NCBI GenBank assembly: GCA_017936665.1
Contig: JAGBFB010000043.1
Location: 1 to 63,903 of the forward strand
DNA from: Spirochaetaceae bacterium
GTDB lineage: Bacteria > Spirochaetota > Spirochaetia > Treponematales > Treponemataceae
Direction of reading: 5' to 3'
DNA length: 63,903 bases
Shown here: one piece after another, positions 54,626 to 63,762 of the stretch
Numbering within the stretch: position 1 is the stretch's first letter
Layout of the letters: the number at the start of each line of letters is the position of its first letter
Notes under the pieces: generated by a model
The model's database searches: none
Told to the model about the DNA's origin: nothing
Seen by the model: only the letters and a program-made list of their open reading frames with translations
Translations under genes and position numbers: made by a program

Positions 54626-55423
54626 TTAACAATATGTAGGAATATTTACAAACTTAGTTTTGGTAAAAACAGTGATAAAATCCTCTTTACTTTTTACATC
54701 TGTTTTTCTAAAAATATCACTCATAAATTTTTTTACATAGCTTTCTGAAACAATAAGTTCGTCAGCAATTTCTTTGTAGTTTTTTAAATCCAAAACACCT
54801 TTAATAATTTGAAAGTCTTTATAAGTTATATTCAATGTTTGTAAATCAAAACTTTCTACAGAATAACAAAGCCGTTTAGTTTTTATGTAATAATTTACTT
54901 CAGGTAACATCAGAATTATATTTGCACCTAAAATTAAAAGAATAACTAGTTCTTGGGAAATTGCAGAATTTACATGTTTCCATCCACCATTGAAGAAACA
55001 TAAAAAATTTACACTTGTAATCAATATTCCTAAAAAAATTGATTTGTATAGTGGAAATTTTGATAAAAATTCTTTTTTTGTACAAACAAAGCAACCAAAA
55101 ATATACATTAAAAAGCCGATAGCTATTTGATTTTGATAAATCATAAACAATCCCCAACCGCAAAGAGGAATTGTACAGATATAATAAATTCGAGGTTTTA
55201 AAAAACAGATTATTCCTAAGATAATAGCAATTATGGAAAGACAAAATCTGATATGCCAAATAAAAAGAGGTTCAACAGGAGTTTCAAAATTAGATGGATA
55301 AAGAATGATACTTCTTATTAATTGAATAATACCTGCTATAATTCCTGGAGGACAAACAATTCTCCAAGAAAGATTATTCTTTCTAAACTTTTCTTTAATA
55401 TAGGAACAAAATTTTATTAACAT
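54626..55423 (-). CDS. Membrane-anchored LuxR-type regulator
   Basis: This 265-residue protein has about five to six hydrophobic helices (20-190) and a C-terminal GerE/LuxR helix-turn-helix domain (about 195-260): YKDFQIIKGVLDLKNYKEIADELIVSESYVKKFMSDIFRK split by the usual turn. It has no receiver domain, so it probably senses a signal in or at the membrane and binds DNA directly. It is divergent from a tiny peptide gene and an ABC transporter. An AAAGGA ribosome site precedes the ATG. Regulation of the neighbouring peptide operon and of itself is inferred from the operator array between them. Confidence 0.8.
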   Translation of the reverse strand: MLIKFCSYIKEKFRKNNLSWRIVCPPGIIAGIIQLIRSIILYPSNFETPVEPLFIWHIRFCLSIIAIILGIICFLKPRIYYICTIPLCGWGLFMIYQNQIAIGFLMYIFGCFVCTKKEFLSKFPLYKSIFLGILITSVNFLCFFNGGWKHVNSAISQELVILLILGANIILMLPEVNYYIKTKRLCYSVESFDLQTLNITYKDFQIIKGVLDLKNYKEIADELIVSESYVKKFMSDIFRKTDVKSKEDFITVFTKTKFVNIPTYC

Positions 55424-55456
55424 AAATAAATCCTTTTATATAAAAATTTATGTTTT

Positions 55457-55484
55457 TGTATCACATTTTCTCATATTTTGTCAA
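55457..55484 (-). promoter_or_regulatory. Promoter of the LuxR-type gene
   Basis: On the minus strand TTGACA-16 bp-GATACA. The leader is about 25-30 nt and ends in an AAAGGA ribosome site. Confidence 0.5.
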
Positions 55485-55538
55485 CAAAATGATTTTGCAT
55501 CATAAAATAAAAAATTATGCAATATCTTTTTGAAAAAA

Positions 55539-55590
55539 TAACCAAGTTACTAAAAAAAATAACTTGGTTACGAAAAATATAACCAAGTTA
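55539..55590. promoter_or_regulatory. Array of three phased inverted-repeat operators
   Basis: TAACCAAGTTA occurs at 55539-55549 and 55580-55590, and its reverse complement TAACTTGGTTA at 55560-55570. Each is TAAC-3 bp-GTTA. Starts are 21 and 20 bp apart, two helical turns, so all three face the same side of the DNA. They sit about 55 bp upstream of the LuxR -35 box and about 130 bp before the peptide gene. The LuxR-type regulator is the obvious candidate ligand. Confidence 0.7.
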
Positions 55591-55721
55591 CGCCCAATTT
55601 TTAGCAAAATTTTGTTGATTTAAAATATTTGTTTTGCTACAAAATACTTAAAATGTTTGTTTATCAAACAAAGTGTATACACAAATTACTTATAAGTTAA
55701 TTAAATTTTTGGAGGAAAAAA

Positions 55722-55787
55722 ATGGGATTAAAATTTGCATTGATTGTTATTGGTCTTTTGCTAGGTGTTGCCGTTCCAATTTTTTAA
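55722..55787 (+). CDS. 21-residue hydrophobic peptide
   Basis: An ATG six bases after a perfect GGAGG opens a 21-codon frame: MGLKFALIV, then IGLLLGVAVPIF, then TAA. The peptide is a single hydrophobic helix with one lysine, no cysteine and no double-glycine leader. It could be a secreted signal or toxin peptide, or a small membrane subunit of the ABC transporter encoded downstream. A TATAAG at 55691-55696 could be its -10 box; no good -35 is seen, as expected of an activator-dependent promoter. A hairpin follows at 55819. Confidence 0.55.
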   Translation: MGLKFALIVIGLLLGVAVPIF

Positions 55788-55818
55788 GGTAAAAAAGTAT
55801 AATAATAATTAAAACATT

Positions 55819-55847
55819 AGGTAGATTATCTGTACAATAATCTACCT
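55819..55847 (+). promoter_or_regulatory. Intercistronic hairpin before the ABC operon
   Basis: AGGTAGATTAT and ATAATCTACCT form a perfect 11-bp stem with a 7-nt loop. No U-run follows, so it is more likely a 3' stabiliser or partial terminator between the peptide gene and the transporter genes than a full stop. Confidence 0.7.
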
Positions 55848-55871
55848 TGAAAATCCATAGGAGGTATTTTT

Positions 55872-56456
55872 TTGAATTCATTAGAAAAGAAAGAATTAAA
55901 GGATATGATTTATAACTATAAATCGTGGCTATCCCTTATATTAGGAATAATTTCTCCAACTTTGCTTCATCTTAGAAAAGTAGAACCATTTCCCTATATT
56001 TACATTTCTGTAATCATAATGTGTTTATGTCAATATATTTACGACTCGTATTTAACAGATACAAAAAATAAAGGAAATATTTTTATATATAACACAGGGG
56101 TTTCTTCAACAAAAATTTTGTTTACAAAAATATTGGTAGTTTTGGTATTTGAAATAATTATGTTATTATTAAATCTCCCATATACAATAAAGTATATTAA
56201 TTTTGTAGATTATTTTTGGATTTTTCCACTTACAGCAACTTGTGTAACATTTATGTATTTTACAGCAATGTTTTCTCAGTCTTCTGAAACAACGAGTGTT
56301 ATTCTTACCTTTATAGTAATTTTTGCATACACTTTCCTTCTTTGGAATATGGATTTTATCATTCTTAAAATTGGCATTTCCTTAGCAAGTGCAATTTTAA
56401 TGTCGTTTATCGCTATAAAAACTGCGGATTCTTTAATCTACAGGCAACAACTTTAA
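55872..56456 (+). CDS. ABC-2-like permease subunit (first)
   Basis: This 194-residue protein has about six transmembrane helices. It starts at TTG 55872, seven bases after AGGAGGT. Its segment YDSYLTDTKNKGNIFIYNTGVSSTKILFTKIL aligns by eye with the third gene's DTFKTDIETGGMIFLLNTKSN, so the two are paralogues likely to pair around the ATPase. The family is an export-type ABC membrane component, but no named member is recognised. Confidence 0.75.
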   Translation: MNSLEKKELKDMIYNYKSWLSLILGIISPTLLHLRKVEPFPYIYISVIIMCLCQYIYDSYLTDTKNKGNIFIYNTGVSSTKILFTKILVVLVFEIIMLLLNLPYTIKYINFVDYFWIFPLTATCVTFMYFTAMFSQSSETTSVILTFIVIFAYTFLLWNMDFIILKIGISLASAILMSFIAIKTADSLIYRQQL

Positions 56457-56473
56457 TTTTACGAGGAATAAAT

Positions 56474-57100
56474 ATGAAACACACAATCAATTTTAAATAC
56501 AACAAAAAAAAGGTAATTTTTGAAAATTTTGAACTCGAAATTCCAGAAAACAAAATTACTGTAATTTGTGGACACAATGGTGCAGGAAAAACTACTTTGC
56601 TAAAAATTTTATCAGGGATTTTTCCTTCAAAAAATGATGAAAACTTAAAAAAAGTAAAAGGATGGCTTGTTCCTGCAAGTGGTGGATTAATCAGACATTT
56701 TTCATTAAAAGAACATCTTGATATTATCAAAGCTGAAAAAAACACATCTTGGCAAGAAGCTTTTTCTCTTTTTCAGGCAGAGACTTTTGAAAAAACTCCT
56801 GTTCGTAAACTTTCTACAGGGCAAGAAATGATGGCGTCTATTATCGTTGCTTGTGCAAGTAATTCAGAATTTATTTATCTTGATGAACCTTTTGCTTCTC
56901 TTGACCCAAATAATGCAGAAAATCTTGTTAAAATTCTTAAAAATTTGAGAAAAACTATTATAATAACATCTCACGATTTATACTTAACAACAGAAGTTGC
57001 TGATAAGATTCTCTTTATTAAAGATGGAAAAATTTCTTGGCAATCAGAAAATCAACTTGATGTAGAAGAATTAAAAACAGCCTATAAGGATTTTGCATAA
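56474..57100 (+). CDS. ABC transporter ATP-binding protein
   Basis: This 208-residue ATPase has Walker A GHNGAGKTTLLKILSG, the signature LSTGQEMMASIIVACA, Walker B FIYLDEPFASLDP and the H-loop TSHDL. It resembles small single-domain exporters' ATPases (CcmA-like size). The signature helix has GQ in place of the more usual GGQ. An ACGAGGA ribosome site precedes the ATG, and the stop overlaps the start of the next gene by one base. Confidence 0.93.
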   Translation: MKHTINFKYNKKKVIFENFELEIPENKITVICGHNGAGKTTLLKILSGIFPSKNDENLKKVKGWLVPASGGLIRHFSLKEHLDIIKAEKNTSWQEAFSLFQAETFEKTPVRKLSTGQEMMASIIVACASNSEFIYLDEPFASLDPNNAENLVKILKNLRKTIIITSHDLYLTTEVADKILFIKDGKISWQSENQLDVEELKTAYKDFA

Positions 57101-57669
57101 TGAAAAATTTTATCATTTGTCTAAAGAAGGAATTTTTGGAACTTTTTAAAAATAAAAAATTTCTATTATTTGTAGTAATTGTTTGTATTGCAGGTTTTCT
57201 TGTTATAAGAAAAAATCTTGTGGATCTTTCTTTATTGTTTATTGCAACTGTATCTTTAGCAATTTGTCAATTTATGTTAGACACTTTTAAAACCGACATA
57301 GAAACTGGTGGAATGATTTTTTTGCTAAATACAAAATCAAACTTTTTACTTCTATTTTTATCTAAAGTTTTTGTTTCTTTATTTTTAGGATTAATTTTTT
57401 TTGTAGTTTTTTATTATGCAAATCCTACAAAATTTGAAACTTTTAAACTAATAAATTACATAATCCTAATACTAGGTGTAAGTATTGCAACTTTTCTATC
57501 TGTTTGTATCTTTTTAGATGCAGATATGATAAATTATTTTTTTTCCATAGTTCTCGGATTTATCTGCTTCAAATTTTCCGTCATCGTTAATCTTATATTG
57601 ATAATTTTGGTAGGTTTCTTCTGTTATAAAGCATTTTTTTCTGTAAGATTTCGCAGCTTTTTAAAATAA
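57100..57669 (+). CDS. ABC-2-like permease subunit (second)
   Basis: This 189-residue protein has about six transmembrane helices and a charged N-terminus (LKKEFLELFKNKKF) typical of ABC-2 permeases. It is homologous in layout to the first permease. Overlap with the ATPase stop couples translation. Together with the first permease and ATPase it would make a heterodimeric exporter. Confidence 0.78.
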   Translation: MKNFIICLKKEFLELFKNKKFLLFVVIVCIAGFLVIRKNLVDLSLLFIATVSLAICQFMLDTFKTDIETGGMIFLLNTKSNFLLLFLSKVFVSLFLGLIFFVVFYYANPTKFETFKLINYIILILGVSIATFLSVCIFLDADMINYFFSIVLGFICFKFSVIVNLILIILVGFFCYKAFFSVRFRSFLK

Positions 57670-57932
57670 GTTTTTGTTCTACCTTTATGTAAAAAAGTTT
57701 TATAAAATCAATTGTTTTTTCATCTTTATGTGTTTGTATAAAAAGATATATAAAAATTTGTTATATTTTTCTTTTTTGGTTTGCCTTTATATAGCAAAAA
57801 ATATATATTTGATAATAGGAAAGTGTTTCTTTTTTGTTGAAAACTTTACGTTTTAGTAACAAAAATTTAACAAATTTGTTTTATTTTGTATAAAGGCAAA
57901 TTTTTATTCTCACCTTTATATTTGGAGTATAC
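57670..57932 (+). other. AT-rich gap with TolC-operon promoter
   Basis: No believable gene. CTTTAT- and TATAAAG-like motifs recur. TTAACA (57867-57872) and TATAAA (57889-57894) at 16 bp are the likely promoter of the efflux operon, whose first gene has a TTTGGAG ribosome site. Confidence 0.45.
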
Positions 57933-59312
57933 ATGAAAAATAAAAATTCTAAACTTATTTTATTTTTTTTAGCAGTTTTAATTTTTTCTGAACAGATTTT
58001 TGCACAAGAAAATTCATCAGCAACATCAGAAAAAATGATTCTAACTGTGGAAGAAGCAGTAAACTACGCAAAAGAAAATAGTAGAACATTAAAATCTGCT
58101 AACATTGATTTACAAATGAAGAAAAGAGCAAAAAACTTTTCTTGGAATGTTTTAGTTCCTAGTGTTCAGGCAACAGGAACAATGTCCCGTTCTAACGAAT
58201 ATTCAAATTCTATGGATAGTATTATTTCAATGATAAATCCTATGTATAAACCAACCGAACCAGAACCAAGCGATTACTGGAAGGCTGTTGGAGGAATAAA
58301 CGCTTCGTTAAATTTAAGCGTTGCTCTTATCGACGGAATTAGAGCAAGTTTTACAAACTACGAAGCCGGTCTTATTTCTTGGGAGCAAACTTACAAAGAA
58401 ACTGAATTAAATATAAGAAAAATGTTTTATGCACTTCTTCTTCAGCAAGAAAGTTTGAATCTACAAAAAACAACCTTAGCAAATGCAAAAAATCGATTTG
58501 ACCAAGCAAAAATAAACTTTAGAAACGGATTAATTCCAGAAATTAGTCTTTTACAAACTGAAGTTACATACGAAAATCAAAAGCCAATGATTGTAAAGCA
58601 AGAACAAGCATTAAAAGAACAACTTGATACATTTGCATTTTTATTAGGAATTCCACAAGGAACAGAAATTGAACTAAGTGGTGAAATCACACCTGAATTT
58701 GTAGATTTAAATCCAGAAGAACTTTATCAAAAATACTTGGAAAATAACTTAGAAATTTCACTTTTCAAAAAAAATCTTGAATTAATGAAAATTCAACAAT
58801 CTGCACAAAATCTTCAAATTTATACACCTGCAATTAGTTTAAGTTATGGATGGCAACCTGTTCTTTCTGATATTACAGCAGACTGGGGAGATAAAGATAA
58901 TTGGTTTGATGGAGGAAGTTTTTCTGCAACACTTGTATGGAATATCACAAATATGCTTCCTTTTTCTTCTGCAAGTCTAAAAGCAAGAGATTTAAAAGAT
59001 AATATCGCTCAAATGAATTTAAATCTTATCAGTCTTGAAGAAAATGCAAAAATGAAAATTAATAATTTAGTTAATGTACTAAATCAAAGTAAGGCAGCAA
59101 TTGAATCTAGTAATAGAAATATTAGTCTTGCTCAAAAATCTTATGATATGACATCTATTGCATACCGAAATGGAACAACAGAACTTCTTGATGTTAGAGA
59201 AGCAGAAACACAACTTAATCAAGCAAAACTAGCTTTAGCAAGCGAAAAATTTAATTATCTTTCTGGATTGCTAGACTTAGAATTTGCAATAAATACAAAA
59301 CTTACAAAATAA
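57933..59312 (+). CDS. TolC-like outer membrane efflux protein
   Basis: This 459-residue outer-membrane channel has a signal peptide (KLILFFLAVLIFSEQIFAQ) and two TolC-type repeats: ILTVEEAVNYAKENSRTLK near residue 35, helical barrel segments with RFDQAKINFRNGLIPEISLLQTEV and, in the second half, SYDMTSIAYRNGTTELLDVREAETQLNQAKL. It would form the outer exit of the tripartite pump encoded by the next two genes. It is the first gene of that operon. Confidence 0.92.
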   Translation: MKNKNSKLILFFLAVLIFSEQIFAQENSSATSEKMILTVEEAVNYAKENSRTLKSANIDLQMKKRAKNFSWNVLVPSVQATGTMSRSNEYSNSMDSIISMINPMYKPTEPEPSDYWKAVGGINASLNLSVALIDGIRASFTNYEAGLISWEQTYKETELNIRKMFYALLLQQESLNLQKTTLANAKNRFDQAKINFRNGLIPEISLLQTEVTYENQKPMIVKQEQALKEQLDTFAFLLGIPQGTEIELSGEITPEFVDLNPEELYQKYLENNLEISLFKKNLELMKIQQSAQNLQIYTPAISLSYGWQPVLSDITADWGDKDNWFDGGSFSATLVWNITNMLPFSSASLKARDLKDNIAQMNLNLISLEENAKMKINNLVNVLNQSKAAIESSNRNISLAQKSYDMTSIAYRNGTTELLDVREAETQLNQAKLALASEKFNYLSGLLDLEFAINTKLTK

Positions 59313-59324
59313 AAGGATTTTATC

Positions 59325-60263
59325 ATGAAAAAAACTCTTTCAATTATTCTTTCAGTTTTACTAATTTTGTTTTTTGTAGGATGTACTAAACCTGCACAAA
59401 ACCCACAAGCTCCACAGGAAGTTTTTAATCCACAAGGAAGCACACAACAAACAGTTTTTGCCGTAAATGCCTTTTTATCTTACAAGGGAGATTTAAACGG
59501 GTACCTTGAATTTGGTGGCGATGTAAGTGCAGTTTCTAGTGTAGACGTTTTACCAGATACAAGTGGTAAAATCTCTAGAATTTATGTTTCTGTAGGTGAT
59601 GTTGTAAAAAAAGATCAAATTTTAGCAGAAGTAGACGCATCCCGCCCAGGAATGACTTATAGTGCAAGTCCAGTAAAAGCACCTGTTTCAGGAACAATTA
59701 CCTCTTTTGCTTCTTCTGTAGGAAATATGGTTGCTCCTTCTATGACAATCGGAAGAATCAGTAGTACAGACAAACTCGAAATTAAAACTAGCGTTCCAGA
59801 AAGATTTATTTCTAAGATTAAACTTAATCAAAAAGCAATTTTAACTTTTGACGCATATCCTGGCGAAACTTTTACTGCAAAAGTAACAAAAATTTCACCA
59901 GTTTTAGATACTTCTACAAGAACAATGTCAGTTACTTTAATTCTTGATCCACCAGACTCCAAAATTAAAATTGGTATGTACGCAAGAATTAAACTTATTA
60001 CAGATCATAAATCAAATGCAATTATCATCCCTACAACAGCCTTAGTAACTCGTTCACAAGAACAATGTGTTTTTGTCGTAAATCCTGACGATACAGTTAC
60101 TTTAAAAAAAGTTACTGTTGGTATCAAAGTTGATGATATGGTAGAAATTTTAAGTGGTCTTGAAGGTAACGAAAAAGTTGTTACAAAAGGACAAACTTTG
60201 TTAAACAACGGAACAAAAGTAAATATTGTTTCTCTAACTGAAGAAAAAATTGAGGAAAAATAA
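59325..60263 (+). CDS. RND efflux periplasmic adaptor (HlyD family lipoprotein)
   Basis: This 312-residue adaptor has a lipoprotein signal ending LFFVGC (Cys near residue 20), the barrel-sandwich segments VLPDTSGKISRIYVSVGDVVKKDQIL and VKAPVSGTITSF, and the beta-barrel part AKVTKISPVLDTSTRTMSVTL, ending GQTLLNNGTKVNIV. The alpha-hairpin is very short, as in compact adaptors. It links the RND pump and TolC in the periplasm. An AAAGGA ribosome site precedes the ATG. Confidence 0.93.
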   Translation: MKKTLSIILSVLLILFFVGCTKPAQNPQAPQEVFNPQGSTQQTVFAVNAFLSYKGDLNGYLEFGGDVSAVSSVDVLPDTSGKISRIYVSVGDVVKKDQILAEVDASRPGMTYSASPVKAPVSGTITSFASSVGNMVAPSMTIGRISSTDKLEIKTSVPERFISKIKLNQKAILTFDAYPGETFTAKVTKISPVLDTSTRTMSVTLILDPPDSKIKIGMYARIKLITDHKSNAIIIPTTALVTRSQEQCVFVVNPDDTVTLKKVTVGIKVDDMVEILSGLEGNEKVVTKGQTLLNNGTKVNIVSLTEEKIEEK

Positions 60264-60266
60264 AAT

Positions 60267-63200
60267 ATGTCACTTTCAAGTAAAGCAGTTGCAAAACCTA
60301 CTACAATATTAATTATTTTTATTGTTTTAACAGCTTTAGGACTTTATTCAACATCAAAATTACCAATCGATTTGTATCCAGATTTGGAAATTCCTTATAT
60401 CATTGTTTCAACAAGTTATCCAAACGCAGGTCCTGAAGAAGTAGAAAATTCAATTACAAGAACTTTGGAAAGTTCACTCTCTGGAATCACAGGATTAAAA
60501 ACACTGCGCTCTACATCTTCTTCTGGTTCATCTATGGTAATGCTAGAATTGAATTATGGAACAAACTTAGATGCTGCCACAAACGAAATTAGAGATAGAT
60601 TAGACTTAGTAAAAGATTACCTTCCAGAAGATTCTACAACGCCTACAATTATTAAGATGGATCCTTCTATGCTTCCTATTATGTCATTAACTTTAACAGG
60701 AAATAGAACACCTGAAGAATTAAGACAATATGCAGAAGATGTAGTTCAACCTCGACTTGAACAAATTGATGGAATTGCATCTGCAAATATTAGTGGTGGA
60801 CGTGAAAAAGCAATTATTATTGATATTCCACGAGATAGACTTGAAGCCTACTCTTTATCTATCACTCAAATTGCACAAATGCTAGGAGCACAAAACTTAC
60901 AAGCTTCTGGTGGACAAATTACTCAAGGGGATACAAATTACACAATTAGTACTTCAGGAAAATATTCCTCCCTTGATGATATTCGAAACACTGTAATATC
61001 TTACAAAGCAACAGCAACAGACGGAATGAGCATTCCAGAATTAAAAACTATCAGATTACGAGATATTGCAAATGTTTATGAAGGATATAAACCAGAAACT
61101 TCACTTGCATATAAAGACGGAATTCCTTGTGTAATTTTAAGTTTGCAAAAACAAAGTGGAAAAAACTCCGTTCAATCTGCCGAAAAAGTACGAGAAGTTT
61201 TACCAGAAATTCTAAAAGATTTACCTGAAGATGTTCAGTTAATTGAAACAATGAACACAACAGACATCATAGAAAATTCTATTGGACAAGTTGCAAGTTC
61301 AGCTGTTCAAGGAGCCGCTTTAGCAATCGTTGTTTTGTTCATCTTTTTGAGAAGTATAAAAAGTACATTGATTATTGGATTAACAATTCCTATATCTTTG
61401 ATAATTACTTTAGGAATTATGTACTTTACAGGAAACACACTTAACTTGATGACACTTGCAGGACTTGCACTTGGTGTCGGTATGCTTGTGGACAACTCCA
61501 TCGTTATTTTGGAAAATATCTACAGTTATCGTGAACGAGGTGCAAAACCATCAGTTGCAGCAGTTTTAGGTTCACAAGAAATGATAAGTGCAATTACATC
61601 AAGTACCTTAACAACAATTTGTGTTTTCTTACCATTAGTTATGTTCTCAGGAAATCTTGGAATGGTAGGACAAATCTTTTCTGGATTAACATTCACTATT
61701 GTTTTTTCATTGGTTTGTTCTTTAGCAGTTGCAATCATTCTTGTTCCTGTTTTAGCATCAAAATATCTTAAAATCAATAATGTTGCCGGAAGACGCAAAG
61801 AAGGCAAACTTGCAATGATTGATAATGCAATGGCAAGATTTTTTAATGCAATGGATAAGGGATATGCAAAATTAGTAAAATGGGTATTGCATCATAAAGC
61901 ACTTTTTTTAATTTGTATTCTTGTGTTACTAATTCTTTCTTTTATGTTAATCCCAAAAGTTGGATTTGTATTTATGCCAGGAGAAGCATCAAACAATGTT
62001 TCAGTTCAAGTTGAAATGCCAAAAGGAACAAAACTGGAAGTAACAGATGAAGTTCTAAGACAAATGGAAACCATCGCCTTACAAGAAATTAAAGGAATAC
62101 AAACAACAACCATTTCTACAGGAAGTTCTGGACTGTTTGGAGGTTCTGGTACAAACTCAGGAACCTTAACTATTAAATTGTTTCCTTTTTCAGAACGCCT
62201 TGAAGGCTACGATAGTGATGTTACAGCAAAAGAAAAACTTAGAAAATATTTTTCACAGTTTCCGGGAGCAAATTTTTCTTTTGGAAACAGTGGAATGTTA
62301 ATGGGAAGTAACAATGTAGATATCATTATTAAAAGTGATGATTTAGCACTTGCAAAATCTACATCTGAAGAAATTATTTCTATCTTAAAAAATAAAGCTT
62401 CTGAATACGTAACAGAACCAACAAGTGATATGGAAGATGGACTTCCACAAGTTGATATCATTGTAGACAGAGAAAGAATGTACAATCTAGGATTAAACAT
62501 TTATTCTGTTAGTAATGAAATTAAAGCAAATATCAATGGAGTTACAGCAAGTAGATATCAAGACGGAGGCTCCGAAATTGATATTGTAATTGGACTTGAC
62601 GAAGCAGACCGTTCAAAACTTACAGACCTTGAACAAATTTTTGTTACAAATTCTAGCGGACAAAGAATTCCACTTGCAAACTTTGCTACTTACAGAGAAT
62701 CAACTTCTCCAGTTGCAATCAATCGTGAAAACCAGACACGAATTATTCACGTAACTGCAAACGCTAATCCAAAAATTTCAATTTCAGTTGTACAAGAACA
62801 AGTTGAAAAAGTGATTAAAGAGAACCTTCCTCAAGATGAAAATGTTTCAATTTCTTATGCCGGAAGTAACAAAGAATTGATGGACGCTTTAAGTGAATTT
62901 GCAGTAATCATTCTTATGGCAGTTGTTTTAGTTTTTGCAGTTATGGCAAGTCAGTTTGAATCTTTCAAAGATCCATTCATCGTTATCTTTACAATTCCAC
63001 TTTCAATTATTGGTATTGTTGCAATTTATTTGATAACAGGAATTCCATTTAGTGTTATTACAGCCGTTGGACTTTTGATTTTGGTAGGAATTATCGTAAA
63101 TAACGGTATCGTTTTAGTTGACTACACAAACCTTTTAAGAAAACGCGGACAAAGTCTTGAAGACGCTTGTGTAAATGCCGCAAAAAATCGTTTACGCCCA

Positions 63201-63422
63201 ATCTTGATGACAACTTTAACAACTGTTCTTTCACTTGTTCCGATGGCATTCTTCCCTGGTGAAGGCTCTGAAATGGTTCAGCCTATCGGACAAACAGTTT
63301 TTGGTGGACTAACATTTGGTACGCTGATGACACTTTTCTTGATGCCAACTCTTTATTATATTTTTAATAAAAAAGGTGAAAAGAAAAGATTAGCAGCCAT
63401 CGAAAAATACGAAAAACGATAG
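60267..63422 (+). CDS. RND family efflux pump (AcrB-type)
   Basis: This 1051-residue inner-membrane pump has the usual 12 helices and two large periplasmic loops. Motifs are LPIDLYPDLEIPYI, GMLVDNSIVILENI (one aspartate then asparagine where AcrB has two aspartates), LVFAVMASQFESFKDPFIV and LVGIIVNNGIVLVDYTNLL. It belongs to the HAE-like branch common in spirochaetes and Firmicutes; substrates cannot be read. It is co-transcribed with its adaptor and channel. Confidence 0.95.
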   Translation: MSLSSKAVAKPTTILIIFIVLTALGLYSTSKLPIDLYPDLEIPYIIVSTSYPNAGPEEVENSITRTLESSLSGITGLKTLRSTSSSGSSMVMLELNYGTNLDAATNEIRDRLDLVKDYLPEDSTTPTIIKMDPSMLPIMSLTLTGNRTPEELRQYAEDVVQPRLEQIDGIASANISGGREKAIIIDIPRDRLEAYSLSITQIAQMLGAQNLQASGGQITQGDTNYTISTSGKYSSLDDIRNTVISYKATATDGMSIPELKTIRLRDIANVYEGYKPETSLAYKDGIPCVILSLQKQSGKNSVQSAEKVREVLPEILKDLPEDVQLIETMNTTDIIENSIGQVASSAVQGAALAIVVLFIFLRSIKSTLIIGLTIPISLIITLGIMYFTGNTLNLMTLAGLALGVGMLVDNSIVILENIYSYRERGAKPSVAAVLGSQEMISAITSSTLTTICVFLPLVMFSGNLGMVGQIFSGLTFTIVFSLVCSLAVAIILVPVLASKYLKINNVAGRRKEGKLAMIDNAMARFFNAMDKGYAKLVKWVLHHKALFLICILVLLILSFMLIPKVGFVFMPGEASNNVSVQVEMPKGTKLEVTDEVLRQMETIALQEIKGIQTTTISTGSSGLFGGSGTNSGTLTIKLFPFSERLEGYDSDVTAKEKLRKYFSQFPGANFSFGNSGMLMGSNNVDIIIKSDDLALAKSTSEEIISILKNKASEYVTEPTSDMEDGLPQVDIIVDRERMYNLGLNIYSVSNEIKANINGVTASRYQDGGSEIDIVIGLDEADRSKLTDLEQIFVTNSSGQRIPLANFATYRESTSPVAINRENQTRIIHVTANANPKISISVVQEQVEKVIKENLPQDENVSISYAGSNKELMDALSEFAVIILMAVVLVFAVMASQFESFKDPFIVIFTIPLSIIGIVAIYLITGIPFSVITAVGLLILVGIIVNNGIVLVDYTNLLRKRGQSLEDACVNAAKNRLRPILMTTLTTVLSLVPMAFFPGEGSEMVQPIGQTVFGGLTFGTLMTLFLMPTLYYIFNKKGEKKRLAAIEKYEKR

Positions 63423-63431
63423 AGGTTTTAT

Positions 63432-63719
63432 ATGAAACGAATGGAAATTATTTTTAGCCAATCAATTGATGATGATTTTATTCAAAAGTGTGCAGAAAAA
63501 GATGTAGGCAAATGTTACACAAAAATCCCAGTTGTTTTTGGGAAAGGCTTTTCAGAACCAAAAATGGGAGATTCAATTTGGCCACAATCTAACACGATGT
63601 ACATAATATTCTGCTCAGAAGATGAAGAACAAATCATTCTTACAATTTTAGAAGACCTACGAAAAGAATACATCGGTGAAGGAATTGCTTGTTTTGTAAG
63701 CGACGCCGAAGTTAGATAA
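63432..63719 (+). CDS. PII-like small protein
   Basis: This 95-residue protein resembles PII-like regulators: MEIIFSQSIDDDFIQKC, then FSEPKMGDSIWPQSNTMYIIFC and a final helix-strand with LEDLRKEYIGEGIACFVSDAE. Such ferredoxin-fold proteins can be trimeric sensors. A GAGG ribosome site places it as the last gene of the efflux operon, so it may tune the pump. Function is inferred. Confidence 0.65.
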   Translation: MKRMEIIFSQSIDDDFIQKCAEKDVGKCYTKIPVVFGKGFSEPKMGDSIWPQSNTMYIIFCSEDEEQIILTILEDLRKEYIGEGIACFVSDAEVR

Positions 63720-63762
63720 GATTTATTTACGAAAACTAAAAGGCTGTGTTTTTACGAAAGAT

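Noticed and set aside
57674-57856. 60-residue ORF rich in Phe, Tyr and Lys
   Set aside because: Composition is that of random AT-rich DNA, and no ribosome site precedes it.
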